The translations under genes were made by a program, and so were the position numbers. DNA of 64,000 bases from Nocardia rhizosphaerihabitans. GTDB lineage: Bacteria; Actinomycetota; Actinomycetes; Mycobacteriales; Mycobacteriaceae. Of the stretch, positions 10,420 through 20,508 are shown in pieces. Every line of letters begins with the position of its first letter. Position 1 is the stretch's first letter. Where the stretch lies: assembly GCF_014646295.1 (NCBI RefSeq), contig NZ_BMNE01000002.1:931440-995439 (forward strand), given 5' to 3'. The notes under the pieces were generated by a model. That model saw nothing but the letters and a program-made list of their open reading frames with translations. It was not told where the DNA came from and ran no database searches.

Positions 10420-12276
10420 GTGACCGACGGTCGACCTGCCGGTACAGCGTCAGCGCCTCCAGCGCACGGACGTGCGCAAACCTTCGTCACGCAGGTGCGG
10501 CGATGGGCGGACCCGGTCATGGCCTGGTTCCAGGCTGTCGGGACCGCGCTGGGCCATCTGTGGCGCCGGTCGCTGCAACTGCGTGTCATCGTGTCCACGC
10601 TGACCCTCTCGCTCATCGTGATCACGATCCTCGGTGTCGTGCTGACCGGTCAGATCACCGACCGGCTGCTCGAGGCCAAGATCAACGCGGCCGTCGAGGA
10701 GATGGATCGTGCCCGCAGCACGATCGAGGACATGCTCTCCGGCGTCCACGACGCGACCAGTCAGCAGCAGCAGCTCGCCGACGCGCGGGCCGCGCTGTCC
10801 AGCCGCGGCGGTACCGGTCAGTCGACGGGTGCCGCCGGTAGTTTCGACTCGGCGCTGGCGATGGTCGGCGGAACTCCGCCACAGGAGATCACCACCGACC
10901 TCATCTCCGAGGTGCCGCCCGAGCTGCGCCGGTTCGTCCAGCGCAACCAGGTCTCCTACCAGTTCACCACCGTCGCCGACCCGGACGGCTACCGCGGACG
11001 CGCGCTGATCATCGGCAGCCCGAGCGCCGAGGTCGCGACACTGGAGATCTACCTGATCTTCCCGCTGGCCAGTGAGGAATCGAGCCTGTCGCTGATGCGC
11101 GGCACGATGCTCATCGGTGGCGTCGTGCTGCTGGTGCTGCTCGCCGCCATCACCGCTCTGGTCACCAGGCAGGTGGTGCTGCCGATCCGGTCGGCCGCGC
11201 GGATCGCGGGCCGATTCGCCGACGGCAGGCTCAAGGAACGCATGCTCGTGCGCGGCGAGGACGACATGGCCCGGCTCGCGCAGGCGTTCAACGAGATGGC
11301 CGAGAGCCTGTCGAACCAGATCCCCCAGCTCGAGGAGTTCGGCAACCTGCAACGCCGGTTCACCTCCGACGTCAGCCACGAGCTGCGCACCCCGCTCACC
11401 ACGGTGCGCATGGCCGCCGACCTCATCCACGGCTCGAGCGACGATCTCGATCCGGCGCTGGCCCGCAGCTCCGAACTGCTGGTCAACGAACTGGACCGGT
11501 TCGAGGGCCTGCTCAACGACCTGCTCGAGATCTCCCGCCACGACGCCGGTGTGGCCGAACTGCAGGTGGAATCGCTGGACGTGCGGATGTGCGCGCGGGC
11601 CGCGATCTCCACGGTGCGCCACCTGGCCAAGGAAGCCGGGGTCGAGGTGGTCATCGATCTGCCCGAGGAACCGGTCGTCGCCGAGGTCGACCCGCGGCGC
11701 GTCGAGCGGGTGCTGCGTAACCTGCTCGCCAACGCCATCGACCACAGCGAGGGCAAGCCGGTGCTGATCCGGATGCGCGGCGACGCCGAGGCCAATGCGG
11801 TCGCGACCGTCGTGCGCGACCAGGGCGTCGGGCTGCGGCCGGGCGAGGAGAAGCTGGTGTTCAACCGGTTCTGGCGCTCCGACCCGTCCCGGGTGCGTCG
11901 CTCTGGCGGCACCGGCCTCGGCCTGTCGATCAGCGTCGAGGACGCCAACCTGCACGAGGGCAGGCTGGAGGCCTGGGGCGACCCCGGCGTCGGCGCCAGC
12001 TTCCGGCTGCTGCTGCCGATGGTGCGCGGCCGCAAGCTCGGCGCGAGCCCGCTCGCGCTGGAGCCGATGTTGCGCAAGGTGCCGCCGCTGCCCGAGACCG
12101 ACCCGGCCGACGAACCCGAGGTGGTGGTCGACCCGGAGTCGGGCGAGCCGTCCGACGACGCAGCGGAATCCGCCGAGCCGACCGCGGCGGCGCGCCCCGA
12201 GACCAACGGGCGCGCGGCGACCGAAGCCGACGACGAGGAGCCGATGTCCACCGAAACCGGAGACAGACAGTCATGA
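10420..12276 (+). CDS. mtrB: MtrB sensor histidine kinase
   Basis: Membrane sensor kinase for MtrA. Of its 618 residues, about 57-77 form the first membrane span, followed by an extracytoplasmic sensor region. About 225-249 form the second span, then a HAMP domain, then the dimerisation/phosphotransfer motif [15 protein letters not shown] with H320. The HATPase domain includes [11 protein letters not shown] and GGTGLGLSI. The last 90 or so residues are Pro/Glu/Asp-rich and probably disordered. The stop overlaps the lpqB ATG by 4 bp. Confidence 0.96.
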   Translation: MTDGRPAGTASAPPAHGRAQTFVTQVRRWADPVMAWFQAVGTALGHLWRRSLQLRVIVSTLTLSLIVITILGVVLTGQITDRLLEAKINAAVEEMDRARSTIEDMLSGVHDATSQQQQLADARAALSSRGGTGQSTGAAGSFDSALAMVGGTPPQEITTDLISEVPPELRRFVQRNQVSYQFTTVADPDGYRGRALIIGSPSAEVATLEIYLIFPLASEESSLSLMRGTMLIGGVVLLVLLAAITALVTRQVVLPIRSAARIAGRFADGRLKERMLVRGEDDMARLAQAFNEMAESLSNQIPQLEEFGNLQRRFTSDVSHELRTPLTTVRMAADLIHGSSDDLDPALARSSELLVNELDRFEGLLNDLLEISRHDAGVAELQVESLDVRMCARAAISTVRHLAKEAGVEVVIDLPEEPVVAEVDPRRVERVLRNLLANAIDHSEGKPVLIRMRGDAEANAVATVVRDQGVGLRPGEEKLVFNRFWRSDPSRVRRSGGTGLGLSISVEDANLHEGRLEAWGDPGVGASFRLLLPMVRGRKLGASPLALEPMLRKVPPLPETDPADEPEVVVDPESGEPSDDAAESAEPTAAARPETNGRAATEADDEEPMSTETGDRQS

Positions 12277-14084
12277 CGAAAGCTGGTGGTGATCGCCTGC
12301 CGCGGCGTGGCGCCGCGCTGCCTGCGGCTGTCCTGGCCTGCTTGCTGGTCCTCACCGGCTGCGCCAGCCTGCCGGAATCCTCGGCGCCCCAGGCGCTGGG
12401 CACCATCAACCGCGCCCCGACCTCGGAGGGCCCGACACCGCCGATCCCCGGCCGCGACCCCGACCTGCTGTTGAGCGACTTCCTCACCGCCAGCGCCGAT
12501 CCCGCCAACCGGCACGCGGCGGCCAGGCAGTACATCGCCGCCGACACCGCGGGCAGCTGGAACGACGAGGCCAGCATCACCGTCGTCGAACGGCCCGACA
12601 CCCTGCGCGAGTCGCGCTCGGGCGACAGAGCCAGCTACGTGATCCGCGCCCGCAAGGTCGGCGAGCTCGCGAGCGACGGCGCCTACCGGGCCGTCGAGGG
12701 CACGCTCGAGAACAAGATCGAGATGAGCAAGATCGACGGCGAGTGGCGGATCACCGAGCTGCCCGACGGCGTCGTCATCGACTCCAGCGCGTTCGACAAG
12801 TCCTACCGCCGCTATGTCCTGCAATACGTCGACGCGAGCAGCTCTGTGCTCGTGCCCGACCCGCGCTGGGTCTCGGTCCCGCGCGCGCAGCTGACCGAGC
12901 GGCTGATCGGCATGCTCGGCGCGGGCCCGCAGTCCACGATCGCCCCGGTCGTGCGCAACCAGCTCGCACCGCCGATCACCGTGCGCGGCCCGATCACCAA
13001 GGCCAACAACGAACCCGGCGAGGTCGGCATCGGCATCGGCGGTGTCCGCATCGACTTCGGCGGCGTCGGCGCCCTCGGCCAGCGCGAACGCGAACTGCTC
13101 GCGGCGCAGGTGGTGATGACGCTCGCGGGCGCCGACATCCTCGGCCCGTACGTGCTGCTCGCCGACGGCAAACCGCTCGACGAGCGCTACGCCGGCGGCT
13201 GGTCGGTCGCCGACCTCGACCAGTACAGCGCGTCCGCTCCCGGCCAGAATCGGATCGGCCTGCACGCCCTGCGCGACGGCACCCTGGTCCAGGTGACCCC
13301 GGACGGCATCGTCACGCCGAACGGATCCTTCGGCGACGCGACCAACCTGCAATCGGTCGGGATCTCCGCCGACGGCCAGTTCGTCGCCGCGGTCGCCGAC
13401 ACCGGCAGGCCCGCACCGGAACCCGGCCGGACCCTGCTGATCGGCAATTACGGCGCGAAGGCGTTCGCGGTCGCCGAGGGCGTCAGCATCGCCCGTCCGT
13501 CGTGGACCACCGACGGCGGCGCGGCGTGGACGGTCGTCGACGGCGACCGTGTCATCCGCGCGGTCACCGATCGCGCGACCGGCAACGTCTCGGTGCAGGA
13601 TGTCGACACCGCCGCGCTGTTCGAGGGTTCGGGTTCGCCGCGTCCGCCGATCAGCGAGATCATGGTCGCGCGCACCGGCGCGCGCGCCGCGCTGATCGCC
13701 GACGGGAAGGTCTACGTCGCGGTGATCGAGCGCCGCCCCGACGGCAAGTACGCGCTCACTTCCCCGCTGCCGCTTGCGCTGGGCCTGAGCAGCCGTGCGG
13801 TCTCACTGAGCTGGGTCACCGGCGACACCATCATGGTGGCGCGCGAGGGCAACGTCGACCCGGTGTTCACCGTGTCCATCGACGGCTCCCAGTTCACCCC
13901 GGTGACCTCGCAGAACCTGACCCCGCCGGTGCGCGTGGTGACCGCGGCGCCCGCCACCCAGTACGTCGCCGACTCCCGCGCCGTGCTGCAGTTGCAGTCC
14001 GCCGACCCGGCCCGCAACGACCGCTACTGGCGTGAGGTGCCGGGGCTGACCGGCGAAAGCGTCGTCCCGGTGCTGCCCAGCTGA
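12273..14084 (+). CDS. lpqB: LpqB, lipoprotein partner of MtrAB
   Basis: A 603-residue secreted lipoprotein. The lipobox LTGC puts the lipidated cysteine at residue 30. An N-terminal GerMN-like region (roughly 35-290) precedes a C-terminal beta-propeller-like region. In mycobacteria LpqB interacts with the extracellular part of MtrB and modulates MtrA phosphorylation. The 4-bp overlap with mtrB supports a conserved mtrA-mtrB-lpqB unit. Confidence 0.95.
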   Translation: MTKAGGDRLPRRGAALPAAVLACLLVLTGCASLPESSAPQALGTINRAPTSEGPTPPIPGRDPDLLLSDFLTASADPANRHAAARQYIAADTAGSWNDEASITVVERPDTLRESRSGDRASYVIRARKVGELASDGAYRAVEGTLENKIEMSKIDGEWRITELPDGVVIDSSAFDKSYRRYVLQYVDASSSVLVPDPRWVSVPRAQLTERLIGMLGAGPQSTIAPVVRNQLAPPITVRGPITKANNEPGEVGIGIGGVRIDFGGVGALGQRERELLAAQVVMTLAGADILGPYVLLADGKPLDERYAGGWSVADLDQYSASAPGQNRIGLHALRDGTLVQVTPDGIVTPNGSFGDATNLQSVGISADGQFVAAVADTGRPAPEPGRTLLIGNYGAKAFAVAEGVSIARPSWTTDGGAAWTVVDGDRVIRAVTDRATGNVSVQDVDTAALFEGSGSPRPPISEIMVARTGARAALIADGKVYVAVIERRPDGKYALTSPLPLALGLSSRAVSLSWVTGDTIMVAREGNVDPVFTVSIDGSQFTPVTSQNLTPPVRVVTAAPATQYVADSRAVLQLQSADPARNDRYWREVPGLTGESVVPVLPS

Positions 14085-14116
14085 TCTGTCGGTGCGCGCT
14101 GTGATACTCACGCGCT

Positions 14117-14761
14117 ATGAGAGCCCTGCTCGATCTGGTGGTGCCCGTCCACTGCGCCGGCTGCGGAACGGCGGGCGTTGCCTGGTGCGCCTGCTGCGCG
14201 GTCGAGCTGAGCCTGGATCCGGTGCGGGTCAGGCCGCGCACCGATCCCGGCGTCCCGTGCTGGGCGCTCGGCCCCTATCGCGGTCCTGCCCGGCGCGCTG
14301 TGCTGGCCGCCAAGGAACGCGGCAGACGCGATCTGGCCGCACCGCTCGGCCTGGCGCTGGCCGTCGCCCTTGCCCGTTTGCGGGCCCCCGATCGGCCGCT
14401 GGTTCTGGTCCCCGCGCCAACGCGTGCCGCGGCCGCCCGGCGCCGTGGCGGCGACCCGGTGGCGCGGTCGGCGGCGGTCGCGGCGCAGTGGCTGATCGAT
14501 TGCCGGACCGTGCCGCTGCTGCGGATGCGGCCCGGGGTGCGCGATTCGGTGGGCTTGACGACGTATGAGCGCGCGCACAATCTGCGCGACAAGATCACAA
14601 CGGTCGCCGGTGCCGTCGAACCCGCTGGCCTGGCGCCGAACGCCGAGGTCGTTGTGGTCGATGATGTGCTCACCACCGGGGCAACTGTCACCGAATCGGT
14701 GCGCGTTCTTGGTCGAATCGGGGTACGCCCGCGTGCTGTTTTGGTGACCTGCGCGGCTTGA
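14117..14761 (+). CDS. comF: ComF-family phosphoribosyltransferase-like protein
   Basis: A 214-residue protein with an N-terminal zinc-ribbon-like cysteine group (C13xxC16 ... C24, C26, C27) and a C-terminal type I phosphoribosyltransferase fold. The PRPP-binding signature is VVVVDDVLTTGATVTES. ComF proteins act in DNA uptake or metabolism in competent bacteria; in actinobacteria the role is unclear. It sits 32 bp after lpqB and upstream of hpf, the conserved mycobacterial order. Confidence 0.9.
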   Translation: MRALLDLVVPVHCAGCGTAGVAWCACCAVELSLDPVRVRPRTDPGVPCWALGPYRGPARRAVLAAKERGRRDLAAPLGLALAVALARLRAPDRPLVLVPAPTRAAAARRRGGDPVARSAAVAAQWLIDCRTVPLLRMRPGVRDSVGLTTYERAHNLRDKITTVAGAVEPAGLAPNAEVVVVDDVLTTGATVTESVRVLGRIGVRPRAVLVTCAA

Positions 14762-14946
14762 CGCGGCGAAATTTGCGTGAACAGTGGCGCGCTTGCCCGT
14801 GGCGGACTAGCGTCGCGGACACACACACCGAACGACAAGTTTGGGAGGTGGCGCCGCGGACATCTGGTGCCGAGCGATTCCCGATCGGCACAGCTCAATC
14901 CCGCCGCATTCGCTCTATCGTGTGCGGCCATATCCGGGAGGTACGC

Positions 14947-15645
14947 GTGACGACTTCTTCACGGGCATCAGTGCGAGATGCTGACCCTTCGGCACTGGCT
15001 GACAGTGCCCCCGACACGACCGAGAGCCCGAACGCCGAAGTGGTGGTCTCCGGTCGGAATGTCGAAGTCCCCGACCACTATCGAATCCATGTCGCGGAGA
15101 AGCTGGCTCGTCTCGAGCGCTTCGATCCGTCGATTTTCCTCTTCGATGTGGAACTGTTCCACGAACGCAACCGTCGTCAACGCAAGGCCTGTCAGCGTGT
15201 GGAGATCACCGCGCGCGGCCGTGGACCGATCGTGCGCGCGGAAGCCTGCGCAGACAGCTTCTACGCCGCGCTCGACTCGGCGACCCAGAAGATCGAGACC
15301 AGACTGCGCCGGTCCAAGGACAAGCGGCGCGTCGTGCACTACGGCGACAAGACGCCCGTCTCGGTCGCACGGGCCACCGCCACGCTGGTGGACGAATCCC
15401 TGTTCACCCAGGCGAACGGCGCTGCCGCGCACGCCCATGCCGAGGAAGCCGAAGACGAAGGCGGTCCCGGCCACATCGTGCGCACCAAGGTGCACACCGC
15501 GACACCGATGTCGGTGGACGACGCGCTGTATCAGATGGAACTGGTCGGACACGACTTCTTCCTGTTCCACGACCGCGAGACCGACCGGCCCTCGGTGGTC
15601 TACCGCAGACACGCCTTCGACTACGGCCTGATCAGACTGGCCTGA
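14947..15645 (+). CDS. hpf: Long-form ribosome hibernation promoting factor
   Basis: A 232-residue HPF/RaiA protein that binds the small subunit's tRNA/mRNA channel in stationary phase. The N-terminal beta-alpha-beta domain (NAEVVVSGRNVEVPDHYRIH, about residues 35-130) is linked through a variable acidic stretch (AHAEEAEDEGG) to the C-terminal dimerisation domain (IVRTKVHTATPMSVDDALYQ). That tail marks the long form able to form 100S dimers. GTG 14947 is chosen for its GGAGG 6 bp upstream. The 185 bp before it hold no gene and presumably the promoter. A bidirectional terminator follows. Confidence 0.94.
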   Translation: MTTSSRASVRDADPSALADSAPDTTESPNAEVVVSGRNVEVPDHYRIHVAEKLARLERFDPSIFLFDVELFHERNRRQRKACQRVEITARGRGPIVRAEACADSFYAALDSATQKIETRLRRSKDKRRVVHYGDKTPVSVARATATLVDESLFTQANGAAAHAHAEEAEDEGGPGHIVRTKVHTATPMSVDDALYQMELVGHDFFLFHDRETDRPSVVYRRHAFDYGLIRLA

Positions 15646-15659
15646 CACCGTCACCCCCT

Positions 15660-15690
15660 CCGGGCATCCGCCACTCCAGCGGGTGCCCGG
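15660..15690. terminator. Bidirectional terminator between hpf and bluB
   Basis: A 12-bp stem (CCGGGCATCCGC at 15660-15671 with GCGGGTGCCCGG at 15679-15690, one G-T wobble) around a 7-nt loop. It lies between the convergent hpf and bluB genes and could end both transcripts. Confidence 0.75.
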
Positions 15691-15697
15691 ATCGCGT

Positions 15698-16333
15698 TCA
15701 GCCCCCGAAGGTTTCGTGATGGACGGCCTCGGTGAGCGAACGACCCGAGCGCCACCCGAATCGTTCCAGGTCGGGTACCTGCTGGAACTCGCGGACAGGG
15801 CCGACGCACAGCCAGGCCACCGGCTTGATGCCCACGGGCAGGTCGACCAGCTCGCGCAGGAAGTCCGGATCGTAGAACGACACCCAGCCGACGCCGACCT
15901 GCTCCGCGGTCGCCGCGAGCCACAGGTTCTGGATCGCCAGCACCGTCGAGTACACCCCGGTCTCGGGCACGGTCGCCCGGCCCAGGATCTGGGGTCCGCC
16001 GCGCCGGTCGTCATGGGTGACCACGACGCCGGTGCCGCTCTCGACGATCCCGTCGATCTTGATCGGCTCGAAGGTCTCGGCCCGGTCGGCAGGCAGCGCG
16101 TCCCTGAACTCGACCCGCTTGCCCGCGACATGGTCGGCGAAGCGGCGCAGGGTATCCGCCTGCCGGACCACGACGAAGTCCCACGGCTGGGAGTTGCCGA
16201 CACTCGGCGCGCGATGGGCCGCGTCCAGAATCCGCCAGAGGGTCTCGTCGTCGACGAGCTCGCCGGTGAATTCGGCGCGCACATCACGGCGCAGGCGGAT
16301 CGCGTCGTAGACGCTCAACTGGTCGGCACACAC
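15698..16333 (-). CDS. bluB: BluB, 5,6-dimethylbenzimidazole synthase
   Basis: Flavin-destructase of the nitroreductase fold that converts reduced FMN to 5,6-dimethylbenzimidazole, the lower ligand of vitamin B12. Diagnostic blocks are RRDVRAEF near the N terminus, LDAAHRAPSVGNSQPWDFV, and VYSTVLAIQNLWLAATAEQ followed by VGVGWVSF. These distinguish BluB from generic nitroreductases. The 211-residue protein starts at GTG 16333. It lies 23 bp downstream of the desaturase on the same strand and could be read through from it, although no functional link is known. No other cobalamin gene is in the window. Confidence 0.88.
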   Translation of the reverse strand: MCADQLSVYDAIRLRRDVRAEFTGELVDDETLWRILDAAHRAPSVGNSQPWDFVVVRQADTLRRFADHVAGKRVEFRDALPADRAETFEPIKIDGIVESGTGVVVTHDDRRGGPQILGRATVPETGVYSTVLAIQNLWLAATAEQVGVGWVSFYDPDFLRELVDLPVGIKPVAWLCVGPVREFQQVPDLERFGWRSGRSLTEAVHHETFGG

Positions 16334-16356
16334 GCCGACCAGTCAACCTCAGGCCG

Positions 16357-17601
16357 TCAGGCCATCGAGCGGCGGGCCAGCTTGCGCCCGGCGGCCAGCG
16401 CGGTGCGCAGACCGCGGCGACGACCCGTCTCCGGGTCGATGGTCGGGACCGCGTTACCGGCGAACAGCTTCTCGGACTTGGTCTCCGGCGCGTCGTCGGT
16501 GGTGTGGCGCAGGTACTTGTTCGGCAGCGCCAGCTTGAGGATCGTGCGCCAGGACTTGAAGTACTGCACCGGCAGCGAACCGGTGGTGTAGGGCAGGTCG
16601 TACTTGTCGGCCAGCTCACGCACCCGCACGGCGATGTCGGCGTAGCGGTTGCTCGGCAGGTCGGGGAACAGGTGGTGCTCGATCTGGTGGCTGAGGTTGC
16701 CGGTCATGAAGTGCATGACCGGGCCGCCGCTGATGTTGGCGCTGCCCAGCATCTGGCGCAGGTACCACTCACCCTGCGTCTCGTTCTCGATGTCGGCCTT
16801 GGTGAACTTCTCGGCGCCGTCGGGGAAGTGCCCGCAGAAGATCACCGCGTTGGTCCACACATTGCGCACCACGTTGGCGGCCATGTTGGCGGTGAGGGTG
16901 GTGAGGAACGACGGGCCGGTGAGCAGCGGGAAGATCAGGTAGTCCTTGGCGGCCTGCTTGCCGATCTTCTTGAGCACCAGCTTGCGGTCGGCGTCGAACT
17001 GCTGCCACTCCGGGGAGTCCTTGGTCCACTTCTTCTTGGCGACCTTGCCCAGTTCCAGATGCTGGATCGCGACGCCGTACTCGAACAGCATCTGCAGCAG
17101 CAGGTTGTAGACCGGGTTGCCCAGGTAGAACGGCATCCAGCGCTGGTCACGGGTGACGCGCAGCAGGCCGTAGCCGATGTCGTCGTCCATGCCGAGGACG
17201 TTGGTGTACTTGTGGTGCAGGAAGTTGTGGGTGATCTTCCAGTGCGCCGACGGGCCCGCGTTGTCCCATTCCCACGAGGTGGAGTGGACTTCCGGATCGT
17301 TCATCCAGTCCCACTGCCCGTGCATGACGTTGTGCCCGATCTCCATGTTCTCGATGATCTTGGCAGTGCCGAGCAGGGCGACGCCCGCCAGCCACGCGGG
17401 CGGCAGGAAGCTGGCGAACAGCACCGTGCGGCCGCTGATCTCCAAAGCTCGCTGTAGCCGGATGACATTGCGGATATATCGCGCGTCGGCGGCCCCCCGC
17501 GAAGATTCGATTTCGCGGCGGATCGCGTCGAACTCCGCACCGAGAGCTTCGACATCCGCGGCGGTGAGGTGCGCGTATTCCTTGACATCCGAGATCGCCA
17601 T
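16357..17601 (-). CDS. Membrane acyl-CoA desaturase (DesA3-like)
   Basis: A 414-residue membrane-bound di-iron fatty acyl-CoA desaturase, related to the mycobacterial stearoyl-CoA delta-9 desaturase DesA3. The histidine boxes are GHNVMHGQWDWM (H90, H94), HNFLHH (H125-H130) and HQIEHH near residue 308, separated by hydrophobic spans. The ATG at 17601 has a -10-like TAGTGT only 7 bp upstream, so the mRNA may be leaderless. The palindromic element just before it recurs upstream of the reductase gene at 20386. The C-terminal 40 residues are basic. Confidence 0.92.
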   Translation of the reverse strand: MAISDVKEYAHLTAADVEALGAEFDAIRREIESSRGAADARYIRNVIRLQRALEISGRTVLFASFLPPAWLAGVALLGTAKIIENMEIGHNVMHGQWDWMNDPEVHSTSWEWDNAGPSAHWKITHNFLHHKYTNVLGMDDDIGYGLLRVTRDQRWMPFYLGNPVYNLLLQMLFEYGVAIQHLELGKVAKKKWTKDSPEWQQFDADRKLVLKKIGKQAAKDYLIFPLLTGPSFLTTLTANMAANVVRNVWTNAVIFCGHFPDGAEKFTKADIENETQGEWYLRQMLGSANISGGPVMHFMTGNLSHQIEHHLFPDLPSNRYADIAVRVRELADKYDLPYTTGSLPVQYFKSWRTILKLALPNKYLRHTTDDAPETKSEKLFAGNAVPTIDPETGRRRGLRTALAAGRKLARRSMA

Positions 17602-17608
17602 GGCGGCT

Positions 17609-17638
17609 ACACTACCGTAGGTTACGAGAGCGTAGGTT
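17609..17638 (-). promoter_or_regulatory. Desaturase promoter with shared palindromic element
   Basis: AGGTTACG-N4-CGTAGGTT at 17619-17638 has the inverted core TACG-N4-CGTA. The same 16 fixed bases with the same 4-bp gap occur at 20444-20463 before the partner reductase gene. On the minus strand a TAGTGT hexamer (17609-17614) lies 7 bp before the ATG, so a protein on the element would cover the -35/spacer region. A TetR-type lipid regulator is a likely class; which one is unknown. Confidence 0.55.
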
Positions 17639-17700
17639 GGCGATTTCAGTGCTGGATTGTGTGAAGCGTCCTATTGCGGAAAAGAGGCCGAGATGTTATC

Positions 17701-19056
17701 TCACCCGCGGCGGCGGGCACGCTCGCCCAGCGCCCGCTTCGCCTCGCGCAGCGCCAGCTTTTCCTGCCGGGCCCGCGCCTTCAGCGTCGCCTTGGCCTCG
17801 CGCAGCACTTCCTTCTCGTGCCTGGCCTTGATCTCCAGCGACACCTTTGCGTCATGCAGCGCCGAGCGCAGCCCGAAGCGCTTGCCCGTCTCCGGGTCGA
17901 CGCGCAGCGCCTCCGGCAGCGAGATGCCGGCGAACTTGTGCTCCGAGGACGTCTCGGGCGCGTCGTGGGCGGTTCGCTTGAGGAACCGGTCGGGCAGCGC
18001 CAGCTTGTGGATGGTCCGGAACGCCAGCAGATACTGCTTGCCCAGCGAACCGGTGGTGTAGGGCAGGTCGTACTTGTCGCACAGTTCGCGCACCCGCGCC
18101 GCGACCTCCGGGTACCGATTGCTCGGCAGGTCGGGGAACAGGTGGTGCTCGATCTGGTAGCAGAGATTGCCGCTCATGAAGGCCATCACCGGCCCGGCCT
18201 TGAAATTGGCGCTGCCCAGCATCTGACGCAGGTACCACTCGCCCTGGGTCTCACCGTCGAGCTGGGAGATCGTGAACTTCTCCGCGCCGTCGGGGAAGTG
18301 CCCGCAGAAGATCACCGCGTACGCCCACAGGTTGCGGACCAGGTTCGCGGTCGCGTTGGCCTTCAGTGTCGACTTCCACGCGGGCCCGGTCAGCGCCGGG
18401 TACAGCACGAAGTCCTTGACCACCTGGCGGCCCGCCTTACGGGCGAACTCCTTGTTGGGTTCGGACAGCAGCTGCTTCTGCGGAACTCCGGCAAGCTCCT
18501 TCTCGATGCCGAGGTCGTGCAGCGCGATGCCCCACTCGAAGGTGGCGGCCAGCAGCAGATTCGCCGCGGGCTGCACCAGGTGCTTCGGATGCCAGACCTC
18601 GTCGCGGGTCATCCGCAGGATGCCGAAGCCGAGGTCCTCGTCCTTGCCGAGCACGTTGGTGTAGGTGTGGTGTGAGTAGTTGTGCGCCCGGCGCCACTGG
18701 GCCGAGGTCCCGGTCATATCCCACTCCCAGCTGGTGGAGTGGATCTCCGGGTCATTCATCCAGTCCCACTGCCCGTGGCTGACGTTGTGCCCGAGCTCCA
18801 TGTTCTCGATGATCTTGGCCACCGACAGCAGCGCGGTGCCACCGAGCCACGCCCAGCGGTTACGGCTGCCGAACAGCACCGCGCGCCCAGCCACTTCGAG
18901 CGCGCGCTGCGCGGCGATGGTGCGCCGGATGTACTTCGCGTCGCGCGCGCCGCGGGAGGTCTCCACCGAACGGCGGATCGAATCGAGTTCTTTCCCCAGT
19001 GTCTCGATGTCGGCCGACGTGAGATGGGCGAAGGCCTGGATATCGGTGATGGCCAC
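17701..19056 (-). CDS. Second membrane acyl-CoA desaturase with basic C-terminal helix
   Basis: A 451-residue paralog of the downstream desaturase. The histidine boxes are GHNVSHGQWDWM, HNYSHH and YQIEHH; the last keeps QxxHH but has Tyr in place of the first His. The final 50 or so residues are an Ala/Arg/Lys/Glu-rich predicted helix (repeats like LREAK and KARARQEK) absent from the paralog. GTG 19056 is chosen because AGAGGA lies 6 bp upstream and it aligns the N terminus (AITDIQAFAHL) with the paralog. It lies 99 bp upstream of that gene, between it and the reductase. Confidence 0.9.
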   Translation of the reverse strand: MAITDIQAFAHLTSADIETLGKELDSIRRSVETSRGARDAKYIRRTIAAQRALEVAGRAVLFGSRNRWAWLGGTALLSVAKIIENMELGHNVSHGQWDWMNDPEIHSTSWEWDMTGTSAQWRRAHNYSHHTYTNVLGKDEDLGFGILRMTRDEVWHPKHLVQPAANLLLAATFEWGIALHDLGIEKELAGVPQKQLLSEPNKEFARKAGRQVVKDFVLYPALTGPAWKSTLKANATANLVRNLWAYAVIFCGHFPDGAEKFTISQLDGETQGEWYLRQMLGSANFKAGPVMAFMSGNLCYQIEHHLFPDLPSNRYPEVAARVRELCDKYDLPYTTGSLGKQYLLAFRTIHKLALPDRFLKRTAHDAPETSSEHKFAGISLPEALRVDPETGKRFGLRSALHDAKVSLEIKARHEKEVLREAKATLKARARQEKLALREAKRALGERARRRG

Positions 19057-19110
19057 CGGGGTCCTCTCTGTTCGATGTGGCGGCTGGTCGGTTCGGTGCA
19101 GAATCGAGGC

Positions 19111-19149
19111 GGGCCGAGAACGGTGCGGCTGCGCCGCTGTTCTCGGCCC
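19111..19149. terminator. Hairpin between reductase and desaturase genes
   Basis: An 11-bp perfect stem (GGGCCGAGAAC at 19111-19121, GTTCTCGGCCC at 19139-19149) in the 199-bp gap between the reductase stop and the second desaturase start. No T-run follows, so it may be a partial terminator or an mRNA-processing structure that unbalances reductase and desaturase expression. Confidence 0.45.
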
Positions 19150-19255
19150 TGCTGCGCCGGTCGGCGCGAGGTAGGCCTGGACCAGCCGCTGCCGGCCATT
19201 GATATGGCCGGCGCATGACTCCGAGGGTACCTGCTGTCCCCGGTGAGTGGGATGG

Positions 19256-20386
19256 TCAGACGTCGAGGGTGCAGTCACCCGCCGCGGCCGAGATGCAGGT
19301 CTGCACCTTGTCGCCCGGCTGGCGCTCGTCGCCGTTGCGCAGGTCGCGGGCGTGTCCCGCGGTCAGGGTGACCACGCAGGTCTGGCAGATGCCCATGCGG
19401 CAGCCGAAGGGCAGCTGCACGCCGATGGATTCGCCGGCTTCGAGCAGGCTGGTCGCGCCGTCGACGGTGAGGGTGCGGCCGGTGGTGCCGAAGGTCACGG
19501 TGCCGCCCTCGCCGACCGCGGAACGCTCGACCTCGAAGCGTTCGATGTGCAGCTTGTCGGGGATTCCCGCTGTCTTCCAATGCTGTTCGATCGCGTCGAG
19601 CATCGGCGCAGGTCCACACGCCCAGGTTTCGCGCTCGCGCCAGTCGGGGTAGAGCTCGTCGAGACTCGCCAGGGAGAACAGGCCCTGCTCGTCGGTCAGC
19701 TGCAGGTGCGAGACGAAGCTCGGGTGCTTGGCGTGCAGCTCGCGCAGTTCGGCGCCGAACATGACATCGGCGTCGGTGGGAGCGGAGTGCACGTGCACCA
19801 CGTCGCTGACGCCGTTGCGCCGGTCCATCGTCCGCAGCATCGACATCACGGGGGTGATGCCGCTGCCCGCGGTGAGGAAGAGCACCTTCGCCGGCGGCGG
19901 CTCCGGCATCACGAACCCGCCCTGGGGCGCTTGCAGGCGCACGATAGTGCCCGCGGCCACCCCGTTGACAAGGTGGCTGGACAACTTGCCCTCCGGCATC
20001 GCCTTCACCGCGATGGAGATGAGCCGCTTGCCGCCCTCGCCGGTCCAGTCCGGCGGGCAGGTCAGCGAGTACGAACGCCAGTTCCAGCGGCCGTCGATCA
20101 GGATGCCGATGCCGATGTACTGGCCCGGCTGGTACTTGAAGTCGAAGCCCCAGCCCGGCTTGATCACCAGCGTCGCCGAGTCGGTGGTCTCCTTCTGCAC
20201 CTCGACGATCCGCCCGCGCAGCTCCCGCGCCGACCACAGCGGGTTGGCCAGGTGCAGGTAGTCGTCGGGCAGCAGGGGAGTGGTCACCCGGGCCACCGCG
20301 CCACGCAGCACGTTGAGCTTGCCGCCGCGGTCGCCGACCTGCGCGGCCGGTGCTTCGAGCCATTCCCGGAACTTGTTCATGACCAT
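19256..20386 (-). CDS. Ferredoxin--NAD(P)H reductase fusion, desaturase electron donor (Rv3230c-like)
   Basis: A 376-residue flavoprotein with a C-terminal plant-type 2Fe-2S domain. The FAD-binding RSYSLTCPP (about residue 108), NAD(P)-binding [11 protein letters not shown] and terminal cluster CRMGICQTC plus a fourth Cys about 30 residues later are visible. The M. tuberculosis ortholog Rv3230c passes NADPH electrons to DesA3, and the neighbouring desaturases support the same role here. The start could be ATG 20386 or the in-frame ATG 20380; neither has a close ribosome-binding site. Confidence 0.92.
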   Translation of the reverse strand: MVMNKFREWLEAPAAQVGDRGGKLNVLRGAVARVTTPLLPDDYLHLANPLWSARELRGRIVEVQKETTDSATLVIKPGWGFDFKYQPGQYIGIGILIDGRWNWRSYSLTCPPDWTGEGGKRLISIAVKAMPEGKLSSHLVNGVAAGTIVRLQAPQGGFVMPEPPPAKVLFLTAGSGITPVMSMLRTMDRRNGVSDVVHVHSAPTDADVMFGAELRELHAKHPSFVSHLQLTDEQGLFSLASLDELYPDWRERETWACGPAPMLDAIEQHWKTAGIPDKLHIERFEVERSAVGEGGTVTFGTTGRTLTVDGATSLLEAGESIGVQLPFGCRMGICQTCVVTLTAGHARDLRNGDERQPGDKVQTCISAAAGDCTLDV

Positions 20387-20443
20387 GCTTGCCGTTGTCT
20401 CCCTGTGTGCTCGGAGCCGCCGTGGGGTAGCTCGCTCGCTGCC

Positions 20444-20463
20444 AGGTTACGGCATCGTAGGTT
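20444..20463 (-). promoter_or_regulatory. Palindromic element upstream of the desaturase reductase
   Basis: The second copy of AGGTTACG-N4-CGTAGGTT, about 60 bp upstream of the reductase start and identical to the 17619-17638 copy outside the 4-bp spacer. It probably co-regulates the reductase with the desaturase. Confidence 0.55.
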
Positions 20464-20508
20464 TGGTGGCAGTGGCAGCGGCGGCAGGCGCGTTGATCTC
20501 CGGAGATG

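Noticed and set aside
11049..13352. 767-codon open frame antisense to mtrB and lpqB
   Set aside because: It spans two well-supported genes on the other strand and shows low-complexity composition without motifs.
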